Below, one piece after another: positions 53,040-63,373 of a DNA stretch of 64,000 bases (the stretch's first letter is position 1; every line of letters begins with the position of its first letter). Origin of the DNA: Lachnospiraceae bacterium (GTDB lineage Bacteria > Bacillota > Clostridia > Lachnospirales > Lachnospiraceae); assembly GCA_902363665.1 (NCBI GenBank), contig CABJAW010000022.1, forward strand, positions 1-64,000, read 5' to 3'. Both the position numbers and the translations under genes were made by a program. Below the pieces are notes generated by a model, which ran no database searches, was not told where the DNA came from, and saw only the letters and a program-made list of their open reading frames with translations.

Positions 53040-53123
53040 AGCCGGAATATCTGGATGAACCGGCAAAAGTCGCAAAAATCATAGTGATATTCTGGCAATA
53101 AGTACTAAAAAAATAAAAAATGA

Positions 53124-53152
53124 TTGAAAAAACACATCGTCTTGCATATACT
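53124..53152 (+). promoter_or_regulatory. GH43 promoter
   Basis: TTGAAA (53124-53129), 17-bp spacer, TATACT (53147-53152). The motif at 53166-53178 lies just downstream. Confidence 0.65.
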
Positions 53153-53165
53153 GTTTAAAGATATA

Positions 53166-53178
53166 TAAAGTATTTTAA
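53166..53178. promoter_or_regulatory. 13-bp motif shared with the GH51 leader
   Basis: TAAAGTATTTTAA. Its exact reverse complement occurs at 59422-59434, just before the first GH51 gene. It sits between promoter and start codon, a position for repressor binding. Confidence 0.45.
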
Positions 53179-53206
53179 AACAAGTTAAAGTAATGGAGGA
53201 CGAACG

Positions 53207-54166
53207 ATGAACGAAAATACAGAACTGAAATACAATGAGCCATGGATCCTGCAGCGTGCAGATCCGTTCGTATACCGTCACACGGATGGAATGTATTATT
53301 TTACAGCTTCCCTTCCGGAATACAACGGCATTGCACTTCGCAGAAGCAAAACGATCGCAGGCCTGAAAGACGCGGAAGAAGTGATGGTGTGGAAAAAGCA
53401 TGATAAAGGCATCATGAGTGTACATATCTGGGCACCGGAGCTGCATTATCTGTTTGGCAAATGGTACATTTACTTTGCAGGCGGTGACATCGACGATATC
53501 TGGGCAATCCGTCCGTACGTGCTGGAGTGCGCAGATGAAGACCCGATCACAGGTACCTGGGTGGAAAAGGGGAAAATGCAGCGCAGTGATGACGATGAAT
53601 TTTCTTTTGAAGATTTTTCACTTGATGCAACGGTATTTGAACACCACGGAGAGTGGTATTACGTCTGGGCGGAGAAGGTGAGCGTCGGACGCAAGATTTC
53701 CAATCTTTATATTGCGAAGATGGAAAGCGCATATAAGCTGAGGACGGCACAGGTGCTGCTGACAACACCGGACTACGACTGGGAGCGCATCGGTTTCTGG
53801 GTAAATGAGGGACCATATCTCTTAAAGCATGATGGAAAACTGTTCCTGACCTACTCGGCAAGTGAGACGGGAATTGACTATTGTGTCGGCATGCTGACAG
53901 CAGATGAGGATGCAGACCTTCTTGACCCGGCTTCCTGGAAAAAGTCACGGTATCCGGTACTTCGCACTGACGCTTCAAAACAGATCTACGGCCCGGGCCA
54001 CAACTGCTTTGTAAAGTCTGAGGACGGTTCAAAGGATCTGATGATCTACCATGCACGTACCGAGACGGAGATCATCGGAGATCCGCTTTACAATCCAAAC
54101 CGTCATGCGATGGTCATGGAAGTGAAGTGGGCAGAGGATGGCACACCGGTCTTTTCTTATGATTGA
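53207..54166 (+). CDS. GH43 family arabinofuranosidase/arabinanase-like enzyme
   Basis: A 319-residue five-bladed beta-propeller glycoside hydrolase. The catalytic base Asp is in LQRADPFVYRH, a pKa-tuning Asp in FSLDATVFEHHGEWYYVW, and the acid Glu is likely in the FWVNEGPYLLKHDGKLFLTYSAS segment. The sequence type fits exo-acting enzymes on arabinan or arabinoxylan side chains. There is no signal peptide, so it works inside the cell on imported oligosaccharides. The start follows ATGGAGGACGAACG. The two GH51 enzymes downstream complete the pathway. The substrate call rests on family and context. Confidence 0.9.
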   Translation: MNENTELKYNEPWILQRADPFVYRHTDGMYYFTASLPEYNGIALRRSKTIAGLKDAEEVMVWKKHDKGIMSVHIWAPELHYLFGKWYIYFAGGDIDDIWAIRPYVLECADEDPITGTWVEKGKMQRSDDDEFSFEDFSLDATVFEHHGEWYYVWAEKVSVGRKISNLYIAKMESAYKLRTAQVLLTTPDYDWERIGFWVNEGPYLLKHDGKLFLTYSASETGIDYCVGMLTADEDADLLDPASWKKSRYPVLRTDASKQIYGPGHNCFVKSEDGSKDLMIYHARTETEIIGDPLYNPNRHAMVMEVKWAEDGTPVFSYD

Positions 54167-54235
54167 TCGGTGATGTATATTACCAGGAAGACCAGCTGTA
54201 AGGACAAGGCAGATACTGCAGCAGCTTTGGGAATT

Positions 54236-54400
54236 TTGAACCGAGTCAAGCAAGTCCCCTGCTTTAATTGCGTGGAGCAATAAGCAGTGGGTAGGGACTT
54301 GCTTGTATCAGGAGTGGTACAAGCCACTCCTGATAAGCTGCGAAGCAGCTACTCGGCTATGAGCAAGTAGCGAAGCGGATTGCGAATATCCGCTTGACTA
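54236..54400 (+). repeat. Full-length composite hairpin repeat (about 165 bp)
   Basis: The most complete family member. From left: ACCGAGTCAAG; hairpin 1 with GCAAGTCCC and GGGACTTGC arms, inner CTGCTT/AAGCAG and ATTGC/GCAAT pairs (about 54250-54303); hairpin 2 TATCAGGAGTGG/CCACTCCTGATA (54306-54335); hairpin 3 AGCTGC/GCAGCT; then the core hairpin AAGCGGAT-N7-ATCCGCTT (54372-54394). It lies between convergent genes GH43 and ArsR-like. Confidence 0.9.
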
Positions 54401-54429
54401 AAATAGCCTGCGCAGACACGCTCTGGAAC

Positions 54430-55362
54430 TTACACTGGTGTGCTCCCTGCAATCGGGCTGTACTGCACCCGGAATTCAATATCCTGGTTATAATTTCCAA
54501 ATCCGCGGCCAAAGACCGTAAGACCGCCGATGTGTTTGGCACTGTCCGGCACGGCCATCCGGAAATAGATCTTGTCGCGGTAATCCAGGTGGAACTGGTC
54601 GATCGTGACATTGGAGATCCTTGTATTATCAATGAAAACGCCATTGTGGTTGATAATAAGTGTTTTCAAAAGTCCGTACTGGTTCCAGTTTGCAAACCAC
54701 CAGTCCGGTGTGAAAAGTCCTTTGGTGTCGGCAAAGTCACCCGGACTTGTCCAGATACCGATAAACGTATCATTTAGATAAAAATGGATATCAGACGGCC
54801 AGATCTCGTTGCTGCCGGGAGCCTCAGAGGAGAGCTCGGCAGAGACGGAGATCTGGTCGATTTTGTTGTAAAACGGGATCACACAGGGTACCTGGTACTC
54901 GACATATCCCTTGGAAAACCATAAAATGTCCGCTTCAAAATGTTTCTGATGCGCAAAATAGCGCGGGTCGTCGACGATACCGATGACAGATTTCGAGGTA
55001 GACAGGCCACAGGTGGGATAGACTTCATAGGAAGAGTACTGTCCGGCCCGCAGACTGGATTTATGCTCGTTGACTGATGGAAGTGTACGGTTCAGCGTAA
55101 AAAGGATTTTGTCAAGATGTGGCTCACAGAGCTTCTGATTGCCATGAAAGCTGGAATCAGAATTGATGCGGATCAGATCTGCCGCTTCCAGCTTTCGGAT
55201 ATGGTTTGTAAGTGCACCATTTGTGATGTCCAGCTGTTCGGCAAGCTCATTCATGCTCATTTTTCCGTTCTGCAGGAGCAGAGTCAGAATTTCAATGCGG
55301 ACATCGGAACCAAGAGCCTTGAAAATCTCAAGGCTCTCCGGAAAAGTTTTGATATATCGCAT
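54430..55362 (-). CDS. ArsR-like regulator with C-terminal sensor domain (paralogue)
   Basis: A 310-residue protein homologous end-to-end to the regulator at 52116: the same N-terminal winged helix (LEIFKALGSDVRIEILTLLL, MNELAEQLDITNGALTNHIRKLEA) and the same C-terminal beta-rich domain ending GRGFGNYNQDIEFRVQY. The start on the minus strand follows TAAGGAGGTTTT. It is divergent from the sugar transporter genes (start 55794), so it probably regulates them. Two paralogues in one locus suggest different ligands or different operons. Confidence 0.82.
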   Translation of the reverse strand: MRYIKTFPESLEIFKALGSDVRIEILTLLLQNGKMSMNELAEQLDITNGALTNHIRKLEAADLIRINSDSSFHGNQKLCEPHLDKILFTLNRTLPSVNEHKSSLRAGQYSSYEVYPTCGLSTSKSVIGIVDDPRYFAHQKHFEADILWFSKGYVEYQVPCVIPFYNKIDQISVSAELSSEAPGSNEIWPSDIHFYLNDTFIGIWTSPGDFADTKGLFTPDWWFANWNQYGLLKTLIINHNGVFIDNTRISNVTIDQFHLDYRDKIYFRMAVPDSAKHIGGLTVFGRGFGNYNQDIEFRVQYSPIAGSTPV

Positions 55363-55793
55363 AAAACCTCCTTAAGATCAGGAATTTTAGTTTAGATAAA
55401 AATAAAATAGATTCGCCCATTCGTCCGCAAAAATGGGGAGATGGGACGGAAATCCCCTATACTGTACAGCAAGCAGGCAAAAAAAGCAATGAATATTTTA
55501 AAAATGCATAAAAAATAGAACTTGCATTTTATGAAAATGTAAAAGAAAAGAAAGCTGCTTGTACAGGATGCACAAAAAAAGTCATGTTAAACGCTGGAAA
55601 ACAAGCGAAACATTGTTGAATTATAGAAAAAGATAAAATAATTTAATCTATAATTGACAGGAACGGAAAAAAGTTGTATATTATGACCAGAAAGAAAAAG
55701 CAAAGAAAAAAAGTGTACAAGATGCACAAAGACCCGGCAAAGGACGGTGGGACACACACTGTGCAATATGTACCAAAAAGGAGGATAAACTTT
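55363..55793. other. Divergent regulatory region: regulator and transporter
   Basis: 431 bp. It contains a promoter for the binding-protein gene (55654-55682) and, on the other strand, the regulator's own promoter. GAATATTTTAAAAATGC near 55488 resembles the motif at 53166/59422 but is not identical. Confidence 0.55.
55654..55682 (+). promoter_or_regulatory. Promoter for the sugar-binding protein operon
   Basis: TTGACA (55654-55659), 17-bp spacer, TATATT (55677-55682). The leader is about 105 nt. Confidence 0.8.
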
Positions 55794-57152
55794 ATGAACA
55801 AGAAATGGCTCACAATGCTCCTCACTGCTTCTATGGTAGCTTCCCTTGGAACGACCGTAGCTTTCGCAGAGGAAGAAACCGAAGCAGCACCGAGCGCAGT
55901 CACAACCGTAGGTCCGGATGACGCAACACACTTTGAACTGTGGTCATTCGTAGACGTACACAACGAGTTCTACGCTAACATGGTAAATGAGTGGAACGAG
56001 CAGAACCCGGACAAGCAGGTGCAGATTACATTCAGTACTTATCCGTACTCTGATATGCACAACAAGCTGATGATGTCCCTGCAGGCTGGCAGCGGCGCAC
56101 CGGATATGTGCGATATCGAGATCGGCCAGTTTCCGAACTACGTTGGAGAGGACTGCCCGCTGTACGATATGACAGAGGCACTTGCTCCGTATGAGGATTC
56201 TCTGGTTCAGGCCCGCTTGGATGTATACTCCAGAGCAGATGGTGCAAGAATCGGTGTTCCGACACACGTTGGTGCAACTGTTATGTACTGGAACGCAGAG
56301 ACATTTGAGAAATATGGTCTTGATTATAAGTCAGTAAAGACCTGGGATGATTATACAGAGCTTGGCAAACAGCTGAAGGAAGCTTCCAACGGTGAAGTGT
56401 ACCTGACATCTGTTGATACAGGCGGAACAGACTGGCTGTGGCTGGCTATGGCTGAGTACGGTGAGGACTGGACCGGCGGCCTTGGCGAGGATGCAGAAGT
56501 AAATGTACAGCTTGATTCTGTAAAGAAGATGCTGACAATGCAGCAGGAGTGGCTGAACGATGGTATCGCAATGATCTCTACTGACGGACATACCGATACA
56601 GACGGATGCCGTGCACAGATCGTTGACGGAAAGATCGCTTCCTTCCCGAAGGCAATGTGGTACATGAGCCGTTTCACATCCTATATGCCGGATGAGAAGG
56701 GCAAATGGGACATCACAACCTGCCCGGTATTCGAAGAGGGTCAGAAGAATTCCGTTGGTATCGGCGGAACCGGTACAGTTGTAACAAACGAGTGCGAGAA
56801 TCCGGAGCTTGCAGCAGAGTGGCTTGCATGGGCTAAGTGCTCTGAGGAAGGTGAGAAGCACATCTGGAACGACCTTGGATTTGACGTTTGCAACGAGGCT
56901 CTGTGGTCAGATGAAGCATTCGCATACGATGAGTCCAACCAGTACAACACATTCTTCCGCGTAAAACCGTATGAGGTTCTGAATGAGCTGGCAGCAAACG
57001 ATGCAATCGGAACTGTTTATACAACAGCTAATTCTCCGACACTGAGCGAGCAGATCAACACCTACACCCTGAACGAGATCTTCGTTGACGGTATGGACGT
57101 TGAGGAAGCACTTCAGGAAGCACAGGACGCAATCGACAGCGAGCTGGGCTGA
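55794..57152 (+). CDS. ABC sugar-binding protein (extracellular, family 1)
   Basis: A 452-residue substrate-binding protein. The signal peptide (MNKKWLTMLLTASMVASLGT to TVAFA) ends in an AFA-type signal peptidase I site with no lipobox Cys, unusual for a Gram-positive binding protein. The mature domain has the SBP_bac_1 pattern (MVNEWNEQNPDKQVQITFST, PDMCDIEIGQFPNYV, GIGGTGTVVTNECENPELAAEWLAW). The start at 55794 follows AAAAAGGAGGATAAACTTT; a longer upstream frame carries no signal peptide. The context of arabinofuranosidases suggests arabino-oligosaccharides as ligand. Confidence 0.9.
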   Translation: MNKKWLTMLLTASMVASLGTTVAFAEEETEAAPSAVTTVGPDDATHFELWSFVDVHNEFYANMVNEWNEQNPDKQVQITFSTYPYSDMHNKLMMSLQAGSGAPDMCDIEIGQFPNYVGEDCPLYDMTEALAPYEDSLVQARLDVYSRADGARIGVPTHVGATVMYWNAETFEKYGLDYKSVKTWDDYTELGKQLKEASNGEVYLTSVDTGGTDWLWLAMAEYGEDWTGGLGEDAEVNVQLDSVKKMLTMQQEWLNDGIAMISTDGHTDTDGCRAQIVDGKIASFPKAMWYMSRFTSYMPDEKGKWDITTCPVFEEGQKNSVGIGGTGTVVTNECENPELAAEWLAWAKCSEEGEKHIWNDLGFDVCNEALWSDEAFAYDESNQYNTFFRVKPYEVLNELAANDAIGTVYTTANSPTLSEQINTYTLNEIFVDGMDVEEALQEAQDAIDSELG

Positions 57153-57199
57153 TAGATGGTAAATTGCCGCGTGGCTTAGTTTAGATAGTGAAATGATAT

Positions 57200-57240
57200 G
57201 GGGGAGGCCAGGGAATTGCATTCCCGGGTCTCCTTCTTTC
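57200..57240 (+). terminator. Intra-operon hairpin after the binding protein
   Basis: GGGAGGCCAGGGAAT and ATTCCCGGGTCTCC pair, followed by TTCTTTC. Such leaky terminators often give the binding protein more mRNA than the permeases. Confidence 0.7.
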
Positions 57241-57308
57241 TGATGCAATATATGTACTGATATAGCTTATCCGGTACATTTCCAGTCGAAAGAAAGGAGG
57301 AATACATT

Positions 57309-58217
57309 TTGAAAAAAGCAAAAAAATTACTGTATTCCCAGAAAATAGCACCTTACGTATTCGTACTTCCGTTCGTGCTCAGCCTGCTGATCTTCTGGCT
57401 GTACCCACTGGTATCCGGTGTCTCCATGAGTTTTCAGGACGTGTCGTTCGGCGGTATGAAGTGGGTTGGCCTGAAGCATTTTAAGAAGCTGCTCGGAGAT
57501 AAGGTGTTCCGTATCGCAGTTGGCAACAGTATTGAGTATATGGCACTGACACTGCTTCTGATGGTACCGATTCCGATGCTGCTCGCAGTGCTTCTTGAGA
57601 GCCGTTTGACAAAGGCAAGAGGCGTATGGAAGGTTATCATGTACATTCCGGCGCTGACTTCCGTTGTTATTTCCGGTCTTCTGTTCCGTCTGATGTTCTC
57701 AGAGGGTGACAATGGTCAGCTGAACGTTATCATGAATGCGCTCGGCAAGGCATCCCAGCCATGGCTGAGATCCAAGACGACCGGATGGTGTGCGTTGCTG
57801 CTTCTGTGCGTCTGGAGATGGACAGGAGTAAATATCCTTTACTATGTAGCGGGTCTGAAAGCAATTGATACTTCTCTTTATGAGTCCGGTGATATCGACG
57901 GAGCAAATGCATGGCAGAAATTCCGTTATATCACACTTCCGCTCCTGAAACCGACGACCGTATACGTTATCACGATTTCCGTATTCGCAGGTCTGTCCAT
58001 GTTCCTGGAGAGCTTTATGATCTGGGGAGGCAACGGATCTCCGAAGAATATCGGTCTTACGATTGTTGGATATCTGTACAGACGTGGTATTGAGAAGAAC
58101 GAGATGGGATATGCATGCGCGGTTGGCGTTGTGCTGATGGTGATTGCGCTCGTGATCAACTTCATCCAGCTGATTGCAACGGGTACGTTCCATATCGGAA
58201 AGAAGAAGGAGGATTAG
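57309..58217 (+). CDS. Sugar ABC permease (MalF type)
   Basis: A 302-residue inner-membrane permease with six hydrophobic segments. The EAA motif is in ESGDIDGANAWQKFRYITLPLLKPT. The start is TTG at 57309 after GAAAGGAGGAATACATT. It is followed within a few bases by the MalG-type permease, with overlap in the shared leader sequence. No ATP-binding gene is in the operon, so a shared MsiK-type ATPase elsewhere in the genome must drive it. Confidence 0.92.
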   Translation: MKKAKKLLYSQKIAPYVFVLPFVLSLLIFWLYPLVSGVSMSFQDVSFGGMKWVGLKHFKKLLGDKVFRIAVGNSIEYMALTLLLMVPIPMLLAVLLESRLTKARGVWKVIMYIPALTSVVISGLLFRLMFSEGDNGQLNVIMNALGKASQPWLRSKTTGWCALLLLCVWRWTGVNILYYVAGLKAIDTSLYESGDIDGANAWQKFRYITLPLLKPTTVYVITISVFAGLSMFLESFMIWGGNGSPKNIGLTIVGYLYRRGIEKNEMGYACAVGVVLMVIALVINFIQLIATGTFHIGKKKED

Positions 58218-58221
58218 TATT

Positions 58222-59121
58222 ATGGCAAAGACTCCAAAACAGAAAACGATGGCAGGAAATCATAAGGTGGGGACGGTGCTGGCAACCGGAGTATTCCTGA
58301 TCCTCTGCCTTTTGATCGCATTCCCGCTTGTCTGCGGTCTGCTCGGTTCTTTCCGTGACGGCGCAAAGGTAATCACGACCGGTATGTCGCTTGACCTGCA
58401 TTCGCCGGTCAGTCTTCAGAACTACAGCGAGCTGTTCGCAATCTTCCATCCGAAGGGAATGTCCGCTGACGTTCTGGAAACTTCCAGAAAATATTTCATG
58501 TGGTATAAAAACAGCCTTGTGCTGACCCTGACGACGGTTGTGCTGACCCTTCTGGTCTGCTACTTTATCGCTTATGGTCTGACCATGTACACGTTCAAGC
58601 TGCAGGGCTTCCTGTTCTTCATGGTTATCGCAACGATGTCCGTACCGTTTGAAATTCTGATGCTCCCGCTGTATCAGGAAATCACCAAGATCGGTCTTGT
58701 AGACTCCAATGCGGGTGTATTCCTTCCGGGTCTGTGTGCGGCAGGTACAATTTTCTTCTTTAAGCAGTACATGGTAAGTCTTCCGAAGGAGCTGCTTGAT
58801 GCGGCGCGTGTGGATGGATGTACCGAATACGGAATCAGTATCAAAATTATGATGCCGATCACGAAGCCGGCATTCGCATCCCAGGCGATCATGTGTGCAA
58901 TGGGTTCCTGGAACAATATGCTCTGGCCAATGCTTGTATTCCGTGATACCAGCAAGTTTACGCTCCAGATCGGTCTGAATACGCTGCTGACCCCGTACGG
59001 CAACAACTACAACGTATTGATTGCAGGTTCGATGTTCGGTATCCTTCCGATTCTGGCAATCTATCTGGTATTTAACCGTTATCTGGTAGAAGGTATGACG
59101 AGCGGAGCGGTTAAGGGATGA
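58222..59121 (+). CDS. Sugar ABC permease (MalG type)
   Basis: A 299-residue permease. Helices include LATGVFLILCLLIAFPLVCG and ATMSVPFEILMLPLYQEI, and the EAA loop is DAARVDGCTEYGISIKIMMPITKPA. The ATG at 58222 lies after AAGGAGGATTAG, which includes the upstream gene's stop. It ends in a terminator-like structure at 59169. It pairs with the MalF-type protein as the importer's membrane core. Confidence 0.92.
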   Translation: MAKTPKQKTMAGNHKVGTVLATGVFLILCLLIAFPLVCGLLGSFRDGAKVITTGMSLDLHSPVSLQNYSELFAIFHPKGMSADVLETSRKYFMWYKNSLVLTLTTVVLTLLVCYFIAYGLTMYTFKLQGFLFFMVIATMSVPFEILMLPLYQEITKIGLVDSNAGVFLPGLCAAGTIFFFKQYMVSLPKELLDAARVDGCTEYGISIKIMMPITKPAFASQAIMCAMGSWNNMLWPMLVFRDTSKFTLQIGLNTLLTPYGNNYNVLIAGSMFGILPILAIYLVFNRYLVEGMTSGAVKG

Positions 59122-59168
59122 TTTTATCCTGACATGGAAAACTATAAATTTTTACTCTGATTTCGATT

Positions 59169-59263
59169 TAGGAAAGATATCAAGTACATAATGTAAACCG
59201 GATGGCAGCCCGGCCTGTGAGACAGTTCTGTGTTTCCGGGCGGGCTGCCTGTTTCTTTCCTAA
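59169..59263 (+). terminator. Large terminator hairpin after the permease
   Basis: TTAGGAAAGA at the left pairs with TCTTTCCTAA at the right, and GGCAGCCCGGCC pairs with GGGCGGGCTGCC inside. A T-rich segment follows. Confidence 0.8.
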
Positions 59264-59421
59264 GTTTGTGTTCCGAAAAGAAAAAATGCTCTGTGAGGAT
59301 GCAAATACACATTTTTTCTTGTGAAAAGTGCCTAAAATGCGCTGATATTTTTGTGAAAAAAGGAATGCATAAAAAACTTGTAAGTAGTAGTGGAAGTGTG
59401 GTAATCTCATTTTGGAAATAT

Positions 59422-59434
59422 TTAAAATACTTTA
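59422..59434. promoter_or_regulatory. 13-bp motif shared with the GH43 leader
   Basis: TTAAAATACTTTA, the exact reverse complement of 53166-53178, 35 bp before the GH51 start. A candidate binding site for one of the ArsR-like regulators. Confidence 0.45.
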
Positions 59435-59468
59435 GATGCAATTAAAGAGAAAGAGAGGCTGATCTGTT

Positions 59469-60974
59469 ATGGCAAAATATGTAATTAATGCAGAAAACAA
59501 AAAAAGCAAGATCAACAAAGAAATTTACGGACATTTTTCAGAGCATCTGGGACGCTGTATTTATGAAGGACTTTATGTGGGAGAAAACTCCGATATTCCA
59601 AATACAAACGGTATGAGAAATGATGTTGTGGAAGCGCTGAAAGAAATGAAAATTCCGGTGCTGCGCTGGCCGGGCGGATGCTTTGCAGACGAGTATCATT
59701 GGAAGGATGGCATCGGTCCGAAGGAAAACAGAAAGAAAATGATCAACACGCACTGGGGCGGAGTCGTAGAGGACAACAGCTTCGGTACGCATGAGTTTTT
59801 TGAACTTTGCCGTCAGCTTGGCTGTAAGGCATATATTAATGGAAATGTCGGAAGCGGAACGGTGCAGGAGATGTCTGAGTGGGTAGAGTATATGACCTTT
59901 GAGGGCGTTTCTCCGATGGCAGATCAGAGAAAGGAAAACGGGCATGAGGAAGCTTGGACCGTTGACTATTTCGGAGTCGGTAATGAGAACTGGGGCTGCG
60001 GTGGAAATATGACACCGGAATATTATGGAAATCTCTATCGCAGATATCAGACATACGTTCGTGATTACAATCAGGATAAGAAGATCTTCAAGATCGCATG
60101 CGGACCGAACGTTGATGATTATGAGTGGACGGAAGGCGTTATGAAGACCTGCTTCCGTCATTGTCCGGAAAATATGCATGGCTTTATGGACGGACTTTCT
60201 CTTCATTACTATACACATCCGGAGGGATGGCAGATCAAGGGAAGCGCAACAGACTTTGATGATAAGGTATGGTATAAGACACTTGCAAAGACGCTCTATA
60301 TGGAAACGCTGCTGAACCGCCACGGTGCGATCATGGACAAATACGATCCGGAAAAGCAGGTTGGCCTGATCGTAGATGAATGGGGCACGTGGTTTACTGT
60401 TGAGCCTGGTACAAATCCGGGATTTCTTTATCAGCAGAATACGATGCGTGATGCACTGGTAGCCGGTATCAACCTGAACCTGTTCAACAGACATTCTGAC
60501 AGAGTTAAGATGGCGAATATTGCACAGCTTGTCAATGTACTGCAGTCCGTGATTCTGACGGACGGACCTGAAATGATCAAGACTCCGACGTATCATGTAT
60601 TTAAGATGTACAGTGCACACCAGGATGCAACACTGGTAGACAGCTATATTGAGACGGAGAAGATCGGTCTGGAAGAGGAGTATATGGTTCCGAATCTGAG
60701 TGAATCAGCTTCTGTTGATGCGGATGGAAAGCTTCAGATTACGATTGTGAACCTTTCGGCAACGGAGAGCTATCCGGTAGAGACACGCCTTATCGGATTT
60801 TCGGGAGAAAAGGTAAGTGCGGAGATTCTGTGTGAGGAGATGCATGCAAAGAATACCTTCGAGGATCCGAATGCGGTTGAAGTAAAGCCATTTGACGGAG
60901 TGGAAAAGGTACATGGCGGACTGAAATTCACAATTCCGGCATGCAGCGTACTGCATATCACAGTAGAAAAATAG
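59469..60974 (+). CDS. abfA: GH51 alpha-L-arabinofuranosidase
   Basis: A 501-residue intracellular exo-enzyme that removes terminal L-arabinofuranose from arabinan/arabinoxylan oligosaccharides. The acid/base is E173 ([11 protein letters not shown]) and the nucleophile is E304 (LIVDEWGTW). The (beta/alpha)8 barrel is followed by a C-terminal beta domain ([20 protein letters not shown]). No signal peptide. The start follows AAGAGAGGCTGATCTGTT. The upstream 13-bp motif suggests shared control with GH43. Confidence 0.95.
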   Translation: MAKYVINAENKKSKINKEIYGHFSEHLGRCIYEGLYVGENSDIPNTNGMRNDVVEALKEMKIPVLRWPGGCFADEYHWKDGIGPKENRKKMINTHWGGVVEDNSFGTHEFFELCRQLGCKAYINGNVGSGTVQEMSEWVEYMTFEGVSPMADQRKENGHEEAWTVDYFGVGNENWGCGGNMTPEYYGNLYRRYQTYVRDYNQDKKIFKIACGPNVDDYEWTEGVMKTCFRHCPENMHGFMDGLSLHYYTHPEGWQIKGSATDFDDKVWYKTLAKTLYMETLLNRHGAIMDKYDPEKQVGLIVDEWGTWFTVEPGTNPGFLYQQNTMRDALVAGINLNLFNRHSDRVKMANIAQLVNVLQSVILTDGPEMIKTPTYHVFKMYSAHQDATLVDSYIETEKIGLEEEYMVPNLSESASVDADGKLQITIVNLSATESYPVETRLIGFSGEKVSAEILCEEMHAKNTFEDPNAVEVKPFDGVEKVHGGLKFTIPACSVLHITVEK

Positions 60975-61077
60975 GAATATCCGTAAGTGTAAACAGGGAG
61001 ATAGATTTCAGGCAGAAGAAGGGCAAACAGACAGATCGAAACAAGGCTGGCGGGAAGAATATCTCCTGGATGGAAAA

Positions 61078-61434
61078 ATGGAAAAAAAAGAAATCAAGCA
61101 GAGAGAAAACCTGGATGAAACTGTAGAAAAAATAATCGGTGCGGCGCCGGACAAAGAGGAGCCGCGCCGCTTCTGCCGGAAATGTCTGACCCGTGAGATG
61201 GATCAGACAGAATATTTTCAGAACCTGCACGAATATATTGCACATCTGGATAAGGATCTGAAGGTGGATGACACCGTGTATGAGGCACGTCTGGCGCATT
61301 GTAAAACGTGCGATGATCTGTATCAGGGCATGTGCCGGATCTGCGGCTGCTACGTGGAGCTGCGTGCGGCAATGAAAAAGAATCGCTGTCCACAGGTACA
61401 TCCGCGGTGGAACCGTGTGAAGAATGACGAGTGA
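61078..61434 (+). CDS. Small cysteine-rich protein (DUF6171-like)
   Basis: A 118-residue protein with Cys pairs (FCRKCLTREM, HCKTCDDLYQGMCRICGCYVELRAAMKKNRCPQ), likely a metal-binding zinc-ribbon. The C-terminal CGCYVELRAA segment resembles DUF6171 proteins of Lachnospiraceae; I am moderately sure of that name. The start follows GGATGGAAAA. It sits between the two GH51 genes, about 100 bp after the first and 150 bp before the second. Role unknown. Confidence 0.6.
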   Translation: MEKKEIKQRENLDETVEKIIGAAPDKEEPRRFCRKCLTREMDQTEYFQNLHEYIAHLDKDLKVDDTVYEARLAHCKTCDDLYQGMCRICGCYVELRAAMKKNRCPQVHPRWNRVKNDE

Positions 61435-61517
61435 GAACAGCACGGGAAAAATCTGACAGAAAATAAAAAGAATCAGGATGTATTTCTGGGACATCCGCGA
61501 TGGGGATGCTGCGATAA

Positions 61518-63101
<1,584 letters not shown>

Positions 63102-63103
63102 TT

Positions 63104-63121
63104 TTTAACTGAGTCGGGCAG
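63104..63121 (+). repeat. Fragment of the hairpin-repeat left module
   Basis: TTTAACTGAGTCGGGCAGC at the GH51 3' end matches the left end of the copies at 45188 and 54236; the rest is lost. Confidence 0.5.
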
Positions 63122-63143
63122 CAAACAAAAAAGTAAAATCAGG

Positions 63144-63206
63144 AGATCCGGAGTTTTGTCCATACCGTGAATCGGTGTGAATGCGAAACTTCGGATCTTT
63201 TGTTTT
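63144..63206 (+). terminator. Intrinsic terminator after the second GH51 gene
   Basis: AGATCCGGAGTTTTG pairs with CGAAACTTCGGATCT, with an inner hairpin in the loop, followed by TTTTGTTTT. Confidence 0.85.
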
Positions 63207-63373
63207 CCGCCCTGCGGGGAGGAATAAGCAGCAGATGACCTGCCTTATAAGGAAGGCAATTCTGTAACCGGAATCAGACAAAAAGTGCCGGAAATAGAGA
63301 TGGAAAAATCATGAAAAAAGTGATACACTAAAAAGGCAATAGAGAATCAACAAATAAAGAGAGGGTATTTACA

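Noticed and set aside
59538..60620. A 360-codon open frame antisense to the first GH51 gene
   Set aside because: It lies inside a gene with a complete catalytic signature and has no start context.
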